DNA of 64,000 nt from NCBI GenBank assembly GCA_029977865.1, contig JAPOKA010000002.1, positions 1 through 64,000 on the forward strand, in the 5' to 3' direction. Under the pieces are notes generated by a model that was given only the letters and a program-made list of their open reading frames with translations, was not told where the DNA came from and made no database searches. A program made the position numbers and the translations under genes. The DNA is from a bacterium. GTDB taxonomy: Bacteria; Planctomycetota; Phycisphaerae; Phycisphaerales; SM1A02. This document shows positions 28,554-37,719 of this stretch, piece by piece. Numbering within the stretch: position 1 is the first letter of the stretch; each line of letters opens with the position of its first letter.

Positions 28554-29788
28554 TGGACGCCCCGACCGCCGGCGACTCCGGTGGACTCGATCCCTCCCTG
28601 CCACCCGAGGCGGCGACGTCTCCGGAGGCGGCAAGCGGTCTGCTCAATCCCGGCGGCAAGGTCGACCGCGATGCGCTGCTCGCCTTGCACGAGCAGTACG
28701 CCGAAGGCGATGCCGACGAGGAGGCGATCACTGCTCGCTTCACGGTGGGAAGCAGCGTCGCCAAACGGCTCGACCTCTATCTCACCGACCGGGTTCCCTT
28801 CCTGAGTCGCACCGGGCTGCAACGGCTGATCGCCGAAGGTGCGGTCTCCGTGAACGCGCGGGTCGCGAAGGCCAGCACCCGCCTGAAGGCCGGTGATCTG
28901 GTCGCGGCGGTGCTGCCGCCTCCCCCAACCAAGGAACTGGTAGCGGAGGAGATTCCCATTCGAATCCTCTTCGAGGACGAGCACCTGATCGTGCTCGACA
29001 AGCAGCCGAATCTCATCGTGCATCCGGCCCGCGGCAACAAGCGCGGCACCCTCGTCAACGCGCTCGCCTGGCACTTTCAGCGATCGGGCGGATCGCTCAG
29101 CAGCGTCGGCGAGGAGGAGGCCCGCCCCGGCATCGTGCACCGGCTCGATCGGCACACCAGCGGCGTGATGGTGGTCGCCAAGAGCGATCTCGCCCACTGG
29201 CGACTCGCCAAGCAGTTCGAGCAGCGACGAGTGCAGAAGCGCTACCTCGCGATCGTGCATGGCCGCCCGGAACCCGCCGCCGATCTCATCGACCTTCCCC
29301 TCGGCAAGCACCCGACCCAGCGCGAGAAGTACGCGGTCCGCTACGACAGCCTCGCCAAGCCCGCCATCACCCTCTACCGCACCGTCGCGAGTTGGCGAGG
29401 ATTCTCGCTGCTCGAACTCGATCTCCGCACCGGTCGAACCCATCAGATCCGAGTGCACCTCTCGCATCGCGGCTGGCCGATCGCCGGCGACGACCTCTAC
29501 GGCGGTCGCCATCTCGTGCTGGGCGACCTCCCAGCGTCGGCGCGGAGCGCCGAAGAGGATCCTTCGAGACCGCTGCTGACGCGACAGGCCCTGCACGCGA
29601 CCTACCTCGCCTTCGAGCATCCGCTGCGCGAGGAGCCCTGCGTCTTCCAGTCGCCGCTGCGCGAGGACATGGCCGAGACCATCGAGCGGCTCGGCCGTGC
29701 CGCCCGCGCCGACGGCGAAGGCCGCGGCGCCTTCCGCTGGACCGGATGTCTGGTTGATCCTCAGAAGGTCGGCCTGCCCTCGGCGTGA
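28553..29788 (+). CDS. RluA/RluD-family 23S rRNA pseudouridine synthase
   Basis: The 411-residue protein has an N-terminal extension of about 60 residues, then an S4 RNA-binding domain (SSVAKRLDLYLTDRVP to about residue 120) and the RluA-type catalytic domain with PGIVHRLDRHTSG; the catalytic Asp is near residue 198. GRTHQIRVHL confirms the family. It isomerises uridines in 23S rRNA. RluD (U1911/1915/1917) is the likeliest match because of the S4 domain, but RluC is not excluded. It is translationally coupled to the upstream gene (1-nt overlap) and ends 4 nt from mraY on the other strand. Confidence 0.88.
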   Translation: MDAPTAGDSGGLDPSLPPEAATSPEAASGLLNPGGKVDRDALLALHEQYAEGDADEEAITARFTVGSSVAKRLDLYLTDRVPFLSRTGLQRLIAEGAVSVNARVAKASTRLKAGDLVAAVLPPPPTKELVAEEIPIRILFEDEHLIVLDKQPNLIVHPARGNKRGTLVNALAWHFQRSGGSLSSVGEEEARPGIVHRLDRHTSGVMVVAKSDLAHWRLAKQFEQRRVQKRYLAIVHGRPEPAADLIDLPLGKHPTQREKYAVRYDSLAKPAITLYRTVASWRGFSLLELDLRTGRTHQIRVHLSHRGWPIAGDDLYGGRHLVLGDLPASARSAEEDPSRPLLTRQALHATYLAFEHPLREEPCVFQSPLREDMAETIERLGRAARADGEGRGAFRWTGCLVDPQKVGLPSA

Positions 29789-29792
29789 GCCC

Positions 29793-31016
29793 TCAGCGCA
29801 TCTTGATGGTCGCGAGGGCGAGCATGGTCGTCACCACCGTGAGCAGGCAGAACCGCGTGACCACCTGCGGGTCGCTCCAGCCCTGCAGCTGGAAGTGATG
29901 ATGGAGCGGCGCACAGCGAAGGAGCCGGCGGCCGCCGGTCGACTTGAAGTAGACCACCTGCACGACGCTTGAACCGGCCTCGACGAAGAAGATCAGGCCC
30001 ACCAGCAGAAACACCGCCTCCTGCCGCGTCGCCGCGGAGATGAGTCCGAGCAGTCCGCCGAGGGGCAGCGAGCCGGTGTCTCCCATGAAGACCTTGGCGG
30101 GCGTCGCGTTGAACCAGAGGAACCCCAGGCACGCGCCGGCCATCGCACCGGCCATCACCATCAGCTCGCCGCACCCGGGCACATGCGGCACCAGCAGGTA
30201 GTACGCGGCGCCGGCGCTGCCGGCGATGAAGCTCACCACCATCATGGCGATCGAGGCGGTGGCGATGGTGCCGCCAGCCAGGCCGTCGACGCCGTCGGTG
30301 ATGTTGACCGCGTTGGAGCAGACGGTGAGCCAGAGCGCCACCATCGGTACGAAGATCCACCAGGGCAGCGGGAGGAGCCAAGGCGAGACCTCCGGCGGTT
30401 GGAAGAGCGTCTCCGACATCGCCGTGGGCACGAAGGTGCGCATGAAGGGCACGTTGAGGCTGAGCATCTCCGGCGCGGTGAAGGAGATCTCGCGGTAGAG
30501 CACCACCCCCACGATGGCACCGATGCCGAGCTGAAAGAGGAGCTTCTCGCGGGCCACCAGCCCATTTCGCGATCCCGGTTCGCGTTCGTGCGCCGTCAGC
30601 TTGAGCCAGTCATCGAAGGCCCCCAGCACCGCGAGCCAGACCAGCACCAGCAGCGAGAGCTGGATGTACCGGCTTGCCAGATCACCCAGCAGCAGCACCG
30701 TGAAGAGGATCGAGCCGCACAGGAAGAGGCCGCCCATGGTGGGCGTGTTCTTCTTCTGCTTCATCAGCTCGTTCAGGGCATCGTTCTGAAACTCCGGGTG
30801 ATCGCCGATCCGTCGTCGGGTCAGCCATCGGATGGTGCCCGGACCGGTCAGGAGCACCAGCACGAACGCCAGCAGGGTCGCCGCGAAGGCGCGGAACTCG
30901 AGTTGGAAGACCACCCGCACCAGCCACAGCAAGCCCCAGTCGGCAAGGGTGTTCTGAAGGCTGTCGACAAGGTTGTAGAGCATTCGATTCCGCGAGCCGA
31001 GGCGACCCTCGTTCAT
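29793..31016 (-). CDS. mraY: Phospho-N-acetylmuramoyl-pentapeptide transferase
   Basis: The 407-residue integral membrane enzyme transfers phospho-MurNAc-pentapeptide to undecaprenyl phosphate, forming lipid I. Ten or so membrane segments are apparent. Conserved motifs are KKNTPTMGGL, GAFDDWLKL, NITDGVDGLAGG and VFMGDTGSLPLGG, which contain the catalytic and Mg-binding aspartates. An ATG 11 codons in (30983, MLYNL) is an equally good start. It is the last gene of the def-fmt-queA-murE-murF-mraY series; murD, ftsW and murG, which often follow, are absent. Confidence 0.95.
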   Translation of the reverse strand: MNEGRLGSRNRMLYNLVDSLQNTLADWGLLWLVRVVFQLEFRAFAATLLAFVLVLLTGPGTIRWLTRRRIGDHPEFQNDALNELMKQKKNTPTMGGLFLCGSILFTVLLLGDLASRYIQLSLLVLVWLAVLGAFDDWLKLTAHEREPGSRNGLVAREKLLFQLGIGAIVGVVLYREISFTAPEMLSLNVPFMRTFVPTAMSETLFQPPEVSPWLLPLPWWIFVPMVALWLTVCSNAVNITDGVDGLAGGTIATASIAMMVVSFIAGSAGAAYYLLVPHVPGCGELMVMAGAMAGACLGFLWFNATPAKVFMGDTGSLPLGGLLGLISAATRQEAVFLLVGLIFFVEAGSSVVQVVYFKSTGGRRLLRCAPLHHHFQLQGWSDPQVVTRFCLLTVVTTMLALATIKMR

Positions 31017-31070
31017 CGTCCGCAGCCGCCGCGCGGGATGACTCGCAGCCCACGAATTCGCGAGTGGCGC

Positions 31071-32525
31071 TCAGCGCTCGACCGGGCCGCTCAACGCCGA
31101 CTCGCTCGGCGTCGCGATCCAGTCGAGCACACGTTCGAGTCCGATACCGCGCGAGCCCTTGAGCAGCACCACACCATCGGCGGGAACCGTTTCGGAGAGC
31201 TTCGCGCCGATCTCCGGAGCCGCCTCGGAGTACCAGGACGTCTCGATCTGCGGATGCCGCGCCGCGAAGGTCTCCATCGCGTGGCGGGATTGATCACCCA
31301 CGAAGCACGCCAGCCTCAGATCGGCTTCGTCGGCCAAGCTGGCCGCCGCCATCCCGACGCGATGGTGCAATGACGTGGAGCGGGACCCCAGTTCGAGCAT
31401 GTCCCCGAGCACCAGCCCCACCGGCCGCCCCGCCGCCCGCTCGGCGAGCGAGTGAAGCGCAGCCTCCATCGAGTCGGGATTGGCGTTGTAGCTGTCATCG
31501 AGGACCTCGAATCCGGCGAAGCGACGGATCTCGCCGCGATGCCCGTCCGGCTCGACCGCCGCGATGCCTTGGGCAGCGGCGGCGAACGGGACCCCGAGGC
31601 GATCGGCGACGGCCACCGCCGCGAGGGCGTTCAGGGCGTTGTGCTTCCCCTCGAGGCGCAGTTGCAGCCGACGCCCATCGGCAAGTTCGAGGGACTGTCC
31701 CCCCTGCTCCGGGCGCCGATCGCTGAGCCGGACCGATGCGTCGGCCGCCTCTCCGAAGGTGATCACCTCGCCGAGACGGAAACGCCTCGCCGCCACCGCG
31801 GTCTCGAGCACGCCGTGATCGGCCTTGACGATCACCACCGCCGGCGGAGCGAGGCGATCGAGCAGCGAGGCCTTCTCGGCGGCCACGCCCTCGAGCGAAC
31901 CCAGTTCCGCCAGATGCGAATGGCCGATCAGGGTGATCACACCGACGTGCGGCCGGGCGATTTCCGCCAGCGCCGCGATCTCGCCGGGGCGATTGGTGCC
32001 CAGTTCGACCACCACGTAGTCGTCATCGGCCGCCGCCGCAAGCAGGGTCAGCGGCACGCCGAGGTCGTTGTTGAAGCTCTTGGGGCTTGCGGAACCCCGC
32101 AGCGTGGTGCCGAGCGCCGCGTGGACGAGTCGCTTGGTGGTGGTCTTGCCGCAGGAGCCCGTCACGCCGATCACCCGCCCGCGGAACTCCTGCCGCCAGG
32201 CTCGCGCCATCGCGGTGAGCGCACGACGAGTGTCGGGCACCTCGATCACCGGCACCGCGTCCACGCGCGAGCGGGCAGCCGCGTCTCCCTCCTCGACCAC
32301 GACACAGCGGGCGCCGGCGGCCACCGCCTGCTCGAGATGCTCGTGCCCGTCGTGACGGGGACCGCGAATCGCCACGAAGGCCCGGTCCCGAAGGTCGCCG
32401 CGGGTGTCGATGCCCACTCCCCGCAGCGGGTGCAGCACTTGATCGGCCGCGCCAACCATCCGGCCGCCGCAGGCGTCCGCGAGCCACCGAGGAGTCTGGA
32501 TCGGCACCGAGGAGTCGTCGATCAT
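31071..32525 (-). CDS. murF: UDP-MurNAc-tripeptide:D-Ala-D-Ala ligase
   Basis: The 484-residue Mur ligase adds D-Ala-D-Ala to UDP-MurNAc-tripeptide in the cytoplasm. The ATP-binding loop GSCGKTTTK is near residue 123. SPKSFNNDLGVP and ELGTNRPGEI are MurF-specific, and DDSYNANPDSM is the family hallmark in the C-terminal domain. It begins 31 nt after murE and is followed by mraY after 54 nt, so it belongs to the same operon. Confidence 0.95.
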   Translation of the reverse strand: MIDDSSVPIQTPRWLADACGGRMVGAADQVLHPLRGVGIDTRGDLRDRAFVAIRGPRHDGHEHLEQAVAAGARCVVVEEGDAAARSRVDAVPVIEVPDTRRALTAMARAWRQEFRGRVIGVTGSCGKTTTKRLVHAALGTTLRGSASPKSFNNDLGVPLTLLAAAADDDYVVVELGTNRPGEIAALAEIARPHVGVITLIGHSHLAELGSLEGVAAEKASLLDRLAPPAVVIVKADHGVLETAVAARRFRLGEVITFGEAADASVRLSDRRPEQGGQSLELADGRRLQLRLEGKHNALNALAAVAVADRLGVPFAAAAQGIAAVEPDGHRGEIRRFAGFEVLDDSYNANPDSMEAALHSLAERAAGRPVGLVLGDMLELGSRSTSLHHRVGMAAASLADEADLRLACFVGDQSRHAMETFAARHPQIETSWYSEAAPEIGAKLSETVPADGVVLLKGSRGIGLERVLDWIATPSESALSGPVER

Positions 32526-32556
32526 GGCGGCGGATGCTCCGCGGGTCGGGAGGGGA

Positions 32557-34131
32557 TCAGGTCAGGCTGGTGGATTCGAGGGACGGGAGGTCTCGGCCTC
32601 GGCGTTCGACGGCGGCGAATCGAGCGGCGAGGGCGGCGGCGGCCTCTCGACGATCGTCGAAGGCTCGCTTCTCGCGGCCGACGATCTGGTAGTCCTCGTG
32701 ACCCTTGCCGGCGATGAGCAGGATGTCGCCCCGTTCGCAGCACTCGACCGCCCGGCGAATCGCGTCGCGGCGATCGACCACCGCCTCGACGCGGTCGACA
32801 TCGGCTGCGGCGACTCCGGTGAGCACCTCTTCCACGATCGCACCCGGCGACTCGGTCCGCGGATTGTCGGAGGTGACGATCACCTGATCGGCCAGCGCGC
32901 ACGCCACCGCGGCCATCCGCGGTCGCTTGCTGCGATCGCGATCGCCGCCGCAGCCGAAGACGCAGCGAAGCTTCGCCCCGGGCGGCAGCACCGGCCGCAG
33001 CGCCTCGAGCGCGCGACGGAGGGCATCGTCGGTGTGGGCGTAGTCCACGAGCACGCTGAATCGCGCCTCGGGAACCTGCACCCGCTCGAAGCGGCCCGGT
33101 GGCGCGGTGAGCGTCGCAAGCCCACCGATGATCGACTCGAAGGGCATGCCGAGGCTTCCCGCGACCGCCACCGCGGCGAGGGCGTTCTCGACGTTGTGCC
33201 GCCCCACGAGTGGAAGCCGCGCCGTCGCCTCGCCCCACGGAGTCTCGAGCAGGAGATCGGTTCCGGAAGGATCCATGAAGCCGACCCGGCCGCGGACCGC
33301 AGCCGCCTCGCGACCACCTTCCGTGATCGCGTAGTCGAGCACCGACGCGCGGCATCCTTCCACCATCGCCGCAGCGGCGGCATCGCCGCGATGAACCACC
33401 GCGACGGAGGCCTCGTCGAGCGACTCGAAGAGCCGGCGCTTCGCAGCGAGGTAGGCCTCCATCGATCCGTGGTAGTCGAGGTGATCGCCGCTCAGGTTGG
33501 TGAAGACCGCCCGGTTGAAGCGAAGTCCCGCGACCCGGTCCTGATCGAGGGCGTGGCTTGAGACCTCGATCGCCGCAGCGGAGCAGCCGTGTGCAACCAT
33601 GCGGGCGAGCGACTCGTGCAGTTCGATCGCGCCTGGCGTGGTCAGTTCCGCCGGACGGCTCTCGCGGCCATCGTCGACGAGCACCGTGCCCATCAAGCCG
33701 CAGCGAATCTGCACCGCGGCGAGCAACTGGCGAATCAGGAAGCAGGTGGTGGTCTTGCCGTTGGTGCCGGTCACGCCCACGAGGTCGAGCCGCCGGCTCG
33801 GATCGCCGAAGAATCGCCCGACCGTCACGCCCGCCGCTTCGCGGAGCGACCCGGGATCGACCTCCGCCACCGCGACCACGCGAAGCCCGGCGAGGGCCCT
33901 TGCCGTTCCGACAGCGCCGAGCACCGCCACCGCACCATGTGCGATTGCCTCGGCGAGATGGCGGCCGCCATCGTCGGCGACCCCCGGCCGGGCGATGAAG
34001 AGATCACCCGGACGCACCCGGCGCGAATCGTCGCTCACGCCGCGGATCGCCGGGTCGATCCAAGGCGGGCTGACGATTCGAAGTGCGGGAGCGAGCAGCG
34101 AGGAGAAGAGCGGCGGAGCGGGCGGCGTCAC
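32557..34131 (-). CDS. murE: UDP-MurNAc-L-Ala-D-Glu:meso-DAP ligase
   Basis: The 524-residue Mur ligase carries GTNGKTTT (ATP loop) near residue 121 and a C-terminal TSDNPRTESP. The D-N-P-R form of this motif is the known signature for meso-diaminopimelate, not lysine, so the organism is predicted to make DAP-type peptidoglycan. The C-terminal CGGDRDRSKRPRMA and GKGHEDYQ are also typical. The start is a GTG overlapping the queA stop in GTGA. Length is slightly above the usual 490-500 residues because of the C-terminal tail. Confidence 0.95.
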   Translation of the reverse strand: MTPPAPPLFSSLLAPALRIVSPPWIDPAIRGVSDDSRRVRPGDLFIARPGVADDGGRHLAEAIAHGAVAVLGAVGTARALAGLRVVAVAEVDPGSLREAAGVTVGRFFGDPSRRLDLVGVTGTNGKTTTCFLIRQLLAAVQIRCGLMGTVLVDDGRESRPAELTTPGAIELHESLARMVAHGCSAAAIEVSSHALDQDRVAGLRFNRAVFTNLSGDHLDYHGSMEAYLAAKRRLFESLDEASVAVVHRGDAAAAAMVEGCRASVLDYAITEGGREAAAVRGRVGFMDPSGTDLLLETPWGEATARLPLVGRHNVENALAAVAVAGSLGMPFESIIGGLATLTAPPGRFERVQVPEARFSVLVDYAHTDDALRRALEALRPVLPPGAKLRCVFGCGGDRDRSKRPRMAAVACALADQVIVTSDNPRTESPGAIVEEVLTGVAAADVDRVEAVVDRRDAIRRAVECCERGDILLIAGKGHEDYQIVGREKRAFDDRREAAAALAARFAAVERRGRDLPSLESTSLT

Positions 34132-35309
34132 GAGACGGATGTGATATCGGATTCACGCTCGCTTGGGGGCGCGGAATCGCGTGGGGCGATCACCGCTTCC
34201 GGAAGCACCAGCATCGCGTCGCCGTAACTGAAGAAGCGGTACTCCAGTTCGTGGGCGAGGGCGTAGAGGGCACGAACCCGCTCGAGTCCGATGAATGCGC
34301 CGAGCAGCGCGACCAGCGTCGAGCCGGGGAGATGGAAGTTGGTGAGCAGCAGGTCACACCAGCGGACCGGCATGCCGGGAACGAGCAGCAGGTCGGTCCG
34401 CCGTTCGATCGCCCGGCCTTCCCCCGCAGCCTCCTCGACTTCCGCAACTCGCAGCGACTCGAGGGTGCGGACGCTCGTCGAACCGACCGCCAGCAGCCGG
34501 CCGCGGCCCTGCTGCCGCCGAGAGCATTGTTCGAGGAGCATCTTGACGCCCTCGGGCGGGATGCGGAATCCCTCGAGGTCCATGCGGTGCTCGGAGACCC
34601 GTTCTGTCTCGACGTTGCGGAAGGTGCCCGGCCCGACCTGCAGCTCCACCTCGAGGCGATCGACCCCGCGAGCCTCGACGGCCGCAAGCAGATCTGGGGT
34701 GAAGTGCAGCCCGGCGGTCGGCGCCGCCACCGACGCAGCGGCCTCGCGGTGGGCATAGATGGTCTGGTACCTGGCCCGATCAAGCCGGTCCTCCGCCTCG
34801 GGGGCCATGCCGCCCTCGCGATCTCGCCGAGCCTTGAGGATGTACGGCGGCAACGGCGTGCGACCCGCTTCCTCAAGCAGCGAACGCTCGTCCGCTTCGC
34901 CCTCGAAGGCGACCACCCAGCGATCTTCGCGGCGTTCGACCGCCCGCAGGTTCGCACCGGTCTCTTCTTCGAGGCCGATCAGAGCGAGTCGGTCGCCGAC
35001 CGCCACCCGACGAGCCCCCTTCAGCATGGCGAGCCACCGCCTCTCGCCGAGGGGTTCGAGCAGCAGCCCCTCGAGACGGCCCCCGCTCTCCCGCGCGAGC
35101 ACCACGCGGCGCGGCTCGACGGTGGTCGCGTTCACGACCATGAGGTCACCCGGCTCGAGGTACTCGGCGAGATCCCGAACCTGCCGATGTTCGACGCGAT
35201 CGCGGTGGACCACCATCAATCGCGCCGAGTCCCGCGGCGCTGCAGGCTCGGTGGCGATTCGGGCCGGATCGAGCGGGTACTCGAGATCCTCGCGGCGAAG
35301 TTCGCTCAC
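34128..35309 (-). CDS. queA: tRNA preQ1(34) S-adenosylmethionine ribosyltransferase-isomerase
   Basis: The 393-residue protein is QueA, which transfers the ribosyl group of SAM to preQ1 in tRNA to give epoxyqueuosine. Characteristic segments are EDLEYPLDPARIA at the N-terminus, SVAAPTAGLHFT in the middle, LEVELQVGPGTF, and LLLTNFHLPGSTL near the C-terminus. It overlaps the preceding gene by 4 nt at its start and murE by 4 nt at its end. The next enzyme, QueG, is in the hpnCDE operon. Confidence 0.95.
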   Translation of the reverse strand: MSELRREDLEYPLDPARIATEPAAPRDSARLMVVHRDRVEHRQVRDLAEYLEPGDLMVVNATTVEPRRVVLARESGGRLEGLLLEPLGERRWLAMLKGARRVAVGDRLALIGLEEETGANLRAVERREDRWVVAFEGEADERSLLEEAGRTPLPPYILKARRDREGGMAPEAEDRLDRARYQTIYAHREAAASVAAPTAGLHFTPDLLAAVEARGVDRLEVELQVGPGTFRNVETERVSEHRMDLEGFRIPPEGVKMLLEQCSRRQQGRGRLLAVGSTSVRTLESLRVAEVEEAAGEGRAIERRTDLLLVPGMPVRWCDLLLTNFHLPGSTLVALLGAFIGLERVRALYALAHELEYRFFSYGDAMLVLPEAVIAPRDSAPPSERESDITSVS

Positions 35310-36013
35310 CGCCGCTTCCGAGCGCGGGGCCGGTACGGCTCGAGTTCAACGGGAAGGGCCCGCAACCCCCGCCGTTGCGCCTTGGCGACCGCGTAGCGAA
35401 GCGACTCCTCCACGCGGCGGTGCACACCGTCGGAGATGGGGATGCCCGCCTGCTCCATGCCCTCGAGCGCCCAGCGCCAGGCGTGGAACTCCTCGAGGCA
35501 ACGGGGCGAGACCTTGCCCAGCCCGATCGAGTGGTGTCCGACTTCGTGCAGAAAGACGGCGCAGGAGACCGGCCCCTTGGGATAGGGCGCCTCGATCCAC
35601 CGCTCGATCGGTCGACCGCGACGCTCGAGCGTCCACGCGACTCCGGTGGTGCCCGTCCGCCAGCGCTTCACCCGCAGGCCATGCATCGCGAGCATCGATT
35701 CGACGAGGGCTTCGTAGCGGGCCGCGATCGTCGGCAAGGTCCGAATCGACTCCGGCACCGCCGGGGAGGCCTCGGGTCCGAGCGCGACGGGTAGCGATCG
35801 ATCGCCGCCGCGGGAGCGCACCACGCGAGGCCGCCGCTTCGCAGCCCGGGTGCGGGTTGATCGCGCGGCGGGCCTTGGCTCTGCCGGCAGTTCGAGCGGT
35901 GGCGGAGGTGGTCCATTCCGGGGCCAACCTCGCTCCCGCATCGATCGAAGCCAGGCGACGATCGGGCTCAGGACCCACTTCGGGGCGGCGGGCTGGGGCT
36001 GCGACGGGCTCAT
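35306..36013 (-). CDS. Predicted zincin-like metalloprotease, unknown function
   Basis: The 235-residue protein has no name I can give. About 85 N-terminal residues are Pro/Arg-rich and probably disordered. The C-terminal 140 residues contain H-E-V-G-H (residues 156-160), followed by Glu174/Glu175 in CLEEFHAWRWALE. That spacing resembles the zinc site of HExxH...E proteases such as the ImmA/IrrE group. The ATG overlaps the fmt stop (ATGA) and its own stop overlaps the queA start, so it is fixed inside the operon between formyl-methionine and queuosine genes. A link with N-terminal processing is a guess from context. Confidence 0.65.
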   Translation of the reverse strand: MSPSQPQPAAPKWVLSPIVAWLRSMRERGWPRNGPPPPPLELPAEPRPAARSTRTRAAKRRPRVVRSRGGDRSLPVALGPEASPAVPESIRTLPTIAARYEALVESMLAMHGLRVKRWRTGTTGVAWTLERRGRPIERWIEAPYPKGPVSCAVFLHEVGHHSIGLGKVSPRCLEEFHAWRWALEGMEQAGIPISDGVHRRVEESLRYAVAKAQRRGLRALPVELEPYRPRARKRR

Positions 36014-36996
36014 GGCGAGGTGACGAGGACGCCTGGCTCGAGTGGATGGCCACGGAGGAAGGCATCCCATTCCATCGCGCGGCCGCCGCTGGGCTGGACC
36101 TGGAGCGGATGCAGGAAGCCGCGGCCGCAGCGGATCAGCCCACCGCCAGCGAAGTCGCCGGGTCGCAGCGAGGCCGGATCGAGGCCGGAGATGCCACGGA
36201 CCTCCGACTCGGAAACCGCTTCCACGCGGAGCAGCCGAAGTTGTCGCGGCCCCCGCGGACCCGGAAGCGAGATGGTGCAGCCCGGCCAGGGACTCAGCCC
36301 GTGCACCCAACCGCGGATCGACTCGGCGTCGCGTGCGAAGTCGATCACCGCATCGCTTCGCGAGATCTTGGCGGCGCGGGTCGCGCGGGAATCGTCCTGC
36401 GGCGTCGCCAGTTCGCCACCGGTTCGCCGGCGACGCAGCGTTCGCAACAGCGGTTCGATGCCGAGTTCTGCGAGCCGGTCGTGGAGTTCGCCCGCGGTCT
36501 CACGGGGTTCGATCTCGGTCTCGAGGCGGTCGAAGACGCCGCCGGCGTCCATTCGCTCGGCCAACTCGATCACGCTCACCCCGGTGACGGTCTCGCCAGC
36601 CATCAGCGCCCGTTGGATCGGGGCAGCGCCGCGGAATGCCGGCAGCAGCGAGGCGTGAAGGTTGATCGAGAACCAGCGATCCCGGATCTCGACGCCGATC
36701 TTCTGCCCGAAGGCGATCACCACCAGCGCGTCCGGATCGACTTGCGCGAGCCGCTCGCGCGGCGCCGCGTCGTTCACGTTCTCCGAGTGAAGCATCGGCA
36801 GCCCGAGGGCCGCTGCCGCCTCGGCGACCGGCGTCGGCTGGGCGCGAAGGCCTCGTCCCGCGGGTCGATCCGGGGCGGTCACCACCAGCACCACCTCGAA
36901 CTCCTCCGGCGACGCGGCGAGGGCTCGCAGCGACGGCACGCCGAATGCGCCCGAGCCGAGGAACGCCACCCGCATCGGACGCGCGTCGGAGATCAC
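36010..36996 (-). CDS. fmt: Methionyl-tRNA formyltransferase
   Basis: The 328-residue protein formylates initiator Met-tRNA with 10-formyl-THF. The formyltransferase domain shows VAFLGSGAFGVPSL, FGQKIG and INLHASLLPAFRGAAPIQ, and the C-terminal OB-like domain begins with FARDAESIRGWVHGL. A GTG at 36996 is preferred because GGAGG stands 9 nt before it; the ATG at 36975 (MRVAFLG) has no ribosome site and would give 321 residues. It follows def after 4 nt, the usual pairing. Confidence 0.95.
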   Translation of the reverse strand: MISDARPMRVAFLGSGAFGVPSLRALAASPEEFEVVLVVTAPDRPAGRGLRAQPTPVAEAAAALGLPMLHSENVNDAAPRERLAQVDPDALVVIAFGQKIGVEIRDRWFSINLHASLLPAFRGAAPIQRALMAGETVTGVSVIELAERMDAGGVFDRLETEIEPRETAGELHDRLAELGIEPLLRTLRRRRTGGELATPQDDSRATRAAKISRSDAVIDFARDAESIRGWVHGLSPWPGCTISLPGPRGPRQLRLLRVEAVSESEVRGISGLDPASLRPGDFAGGGLIRCGRGFLHPLQVQPSGGRAMEWDAFLRGHPLEPGVLVTSP

Positions 36997-37000
36997 CGGT

Positions 37001-37531
37001 TCAGCCCTCCGCGGCCGCTTCGAGTTCCTTGACCGCTCGGCGGTTGGCCAGGCGGTCGAGGGTTCGCATGCGATCGATGATCAGCACTCCTTCAAGGTGA
37101 TCCATCTCGTGCTGCCACACCCGCGCGAGAAACCCATCCGAGCGCAGGGTGAACTCGCGCCCCTCGGCATCGAAGGCGGTGATGGAGACTTCCTTCGGCC
37201 GCAGCACCTCGCCCTCGATATGGGGAAGGCTCAGGCAGCCCTCGGAGGCGGCGACTCCTTCGCCGGCGAAGTCGTGCAGCCGCGGGTTGACGAAGGCCAC
37301 CGGCTCGGCGTCGGGATCCTCTGAACCGGCCAGGAAGACTCGAAGAGACGCGCCGGCCTGGGGAGCCGCGATCCCGGCGCCGTGATGCTGCTTCATCAAG
37401 ATCCGGAGGTCCGCCAGCAGCTCGCGCAGCGAGTCGTCGAAGGCGATGACCGGGTCGGCTCGGCGGCGGAGCACCGGATCGGGATACAGGACCAGTCGGC
37501 GGCGAGACTTCGCCTCGTTGGACTCGCTCAT
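37001..37531 (-). CDS. def: Peptide deformylase
   Basis: The 176-residue metalloenzyme removes the formyl group from nascent proteins. All three motifs are present: GAGIAAPQAG, EGCLSLP (metal-binding Cys) and WQHEMDHLEG (HExxH). It is the first gene of a seven-gene minus-strand operon continuing through fmt, a zincin-like gene, queA, murE, murF and mraY. GGAGG lies just before the ATG. Confidence 0.96.
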   Translation of the reverse strand: MSESNEAKSRRRLVLYPDPVLRRRADPVIAFDDSLRELLADLRILMKQHHGAGIAAPQAGASLRVFLAGSEDPDAEPVAFVNPRLHDFAGEGVAASEGCLSLPHIEGEVLRPKEVSITAFDAEGREFTLRSDGFLARVWQHEMDHLEGVLIIDRMRTLDRLANRRAVKELEAAAEG

Positions 37532-37540
37532 GAGGCCTCC

Positions 37541-37546
37541 ATGCTA
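37541..37546 (-). promoter_or_regulatory. -10 box TAGCAT for the def-mraY operon
   Basis: On the minus strand TAGCAT is followed by GGAGGCCTC and the def ATG, so transcription would start within a few nt of the codon and the leader would hold little of the GGAGG. Confidence 0.45.
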
Positions 37547-37591
37547 CGCCGAGGCCCGAATCCGATGGGGTCACGCGGCAACCGGACCTGA

Positions 37592-37597
37592 TAGCAT
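37592..37597 (+). promoter_or_regulatory. -10 box TAGCAT
   Basis: TAGCAT lies 122 nt before the TTG of the TPR-like gene. The 120-nt leader between them contains several out-of-frame ATG codons. Confidence 0.4.
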
Positions 37598-37719
37598 CGC
37601 GAATTCGGTCCATGCCGCGACAGTCACGGCGCGGATGACGATGAACCACCCCCCCGGCGGCGAATGCTCGGGCACCGTGCCCCGCCGCGATCCCGGTCCC
37701 CGCGTGCAGGAGTTCTCGG

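Noticed and set aside
37598-37719. Upstream ORF in the leader of the TPR-like gene
   Set aside because: Several ATGs occur but none has a ribosome site or a codon pattern that stands out.
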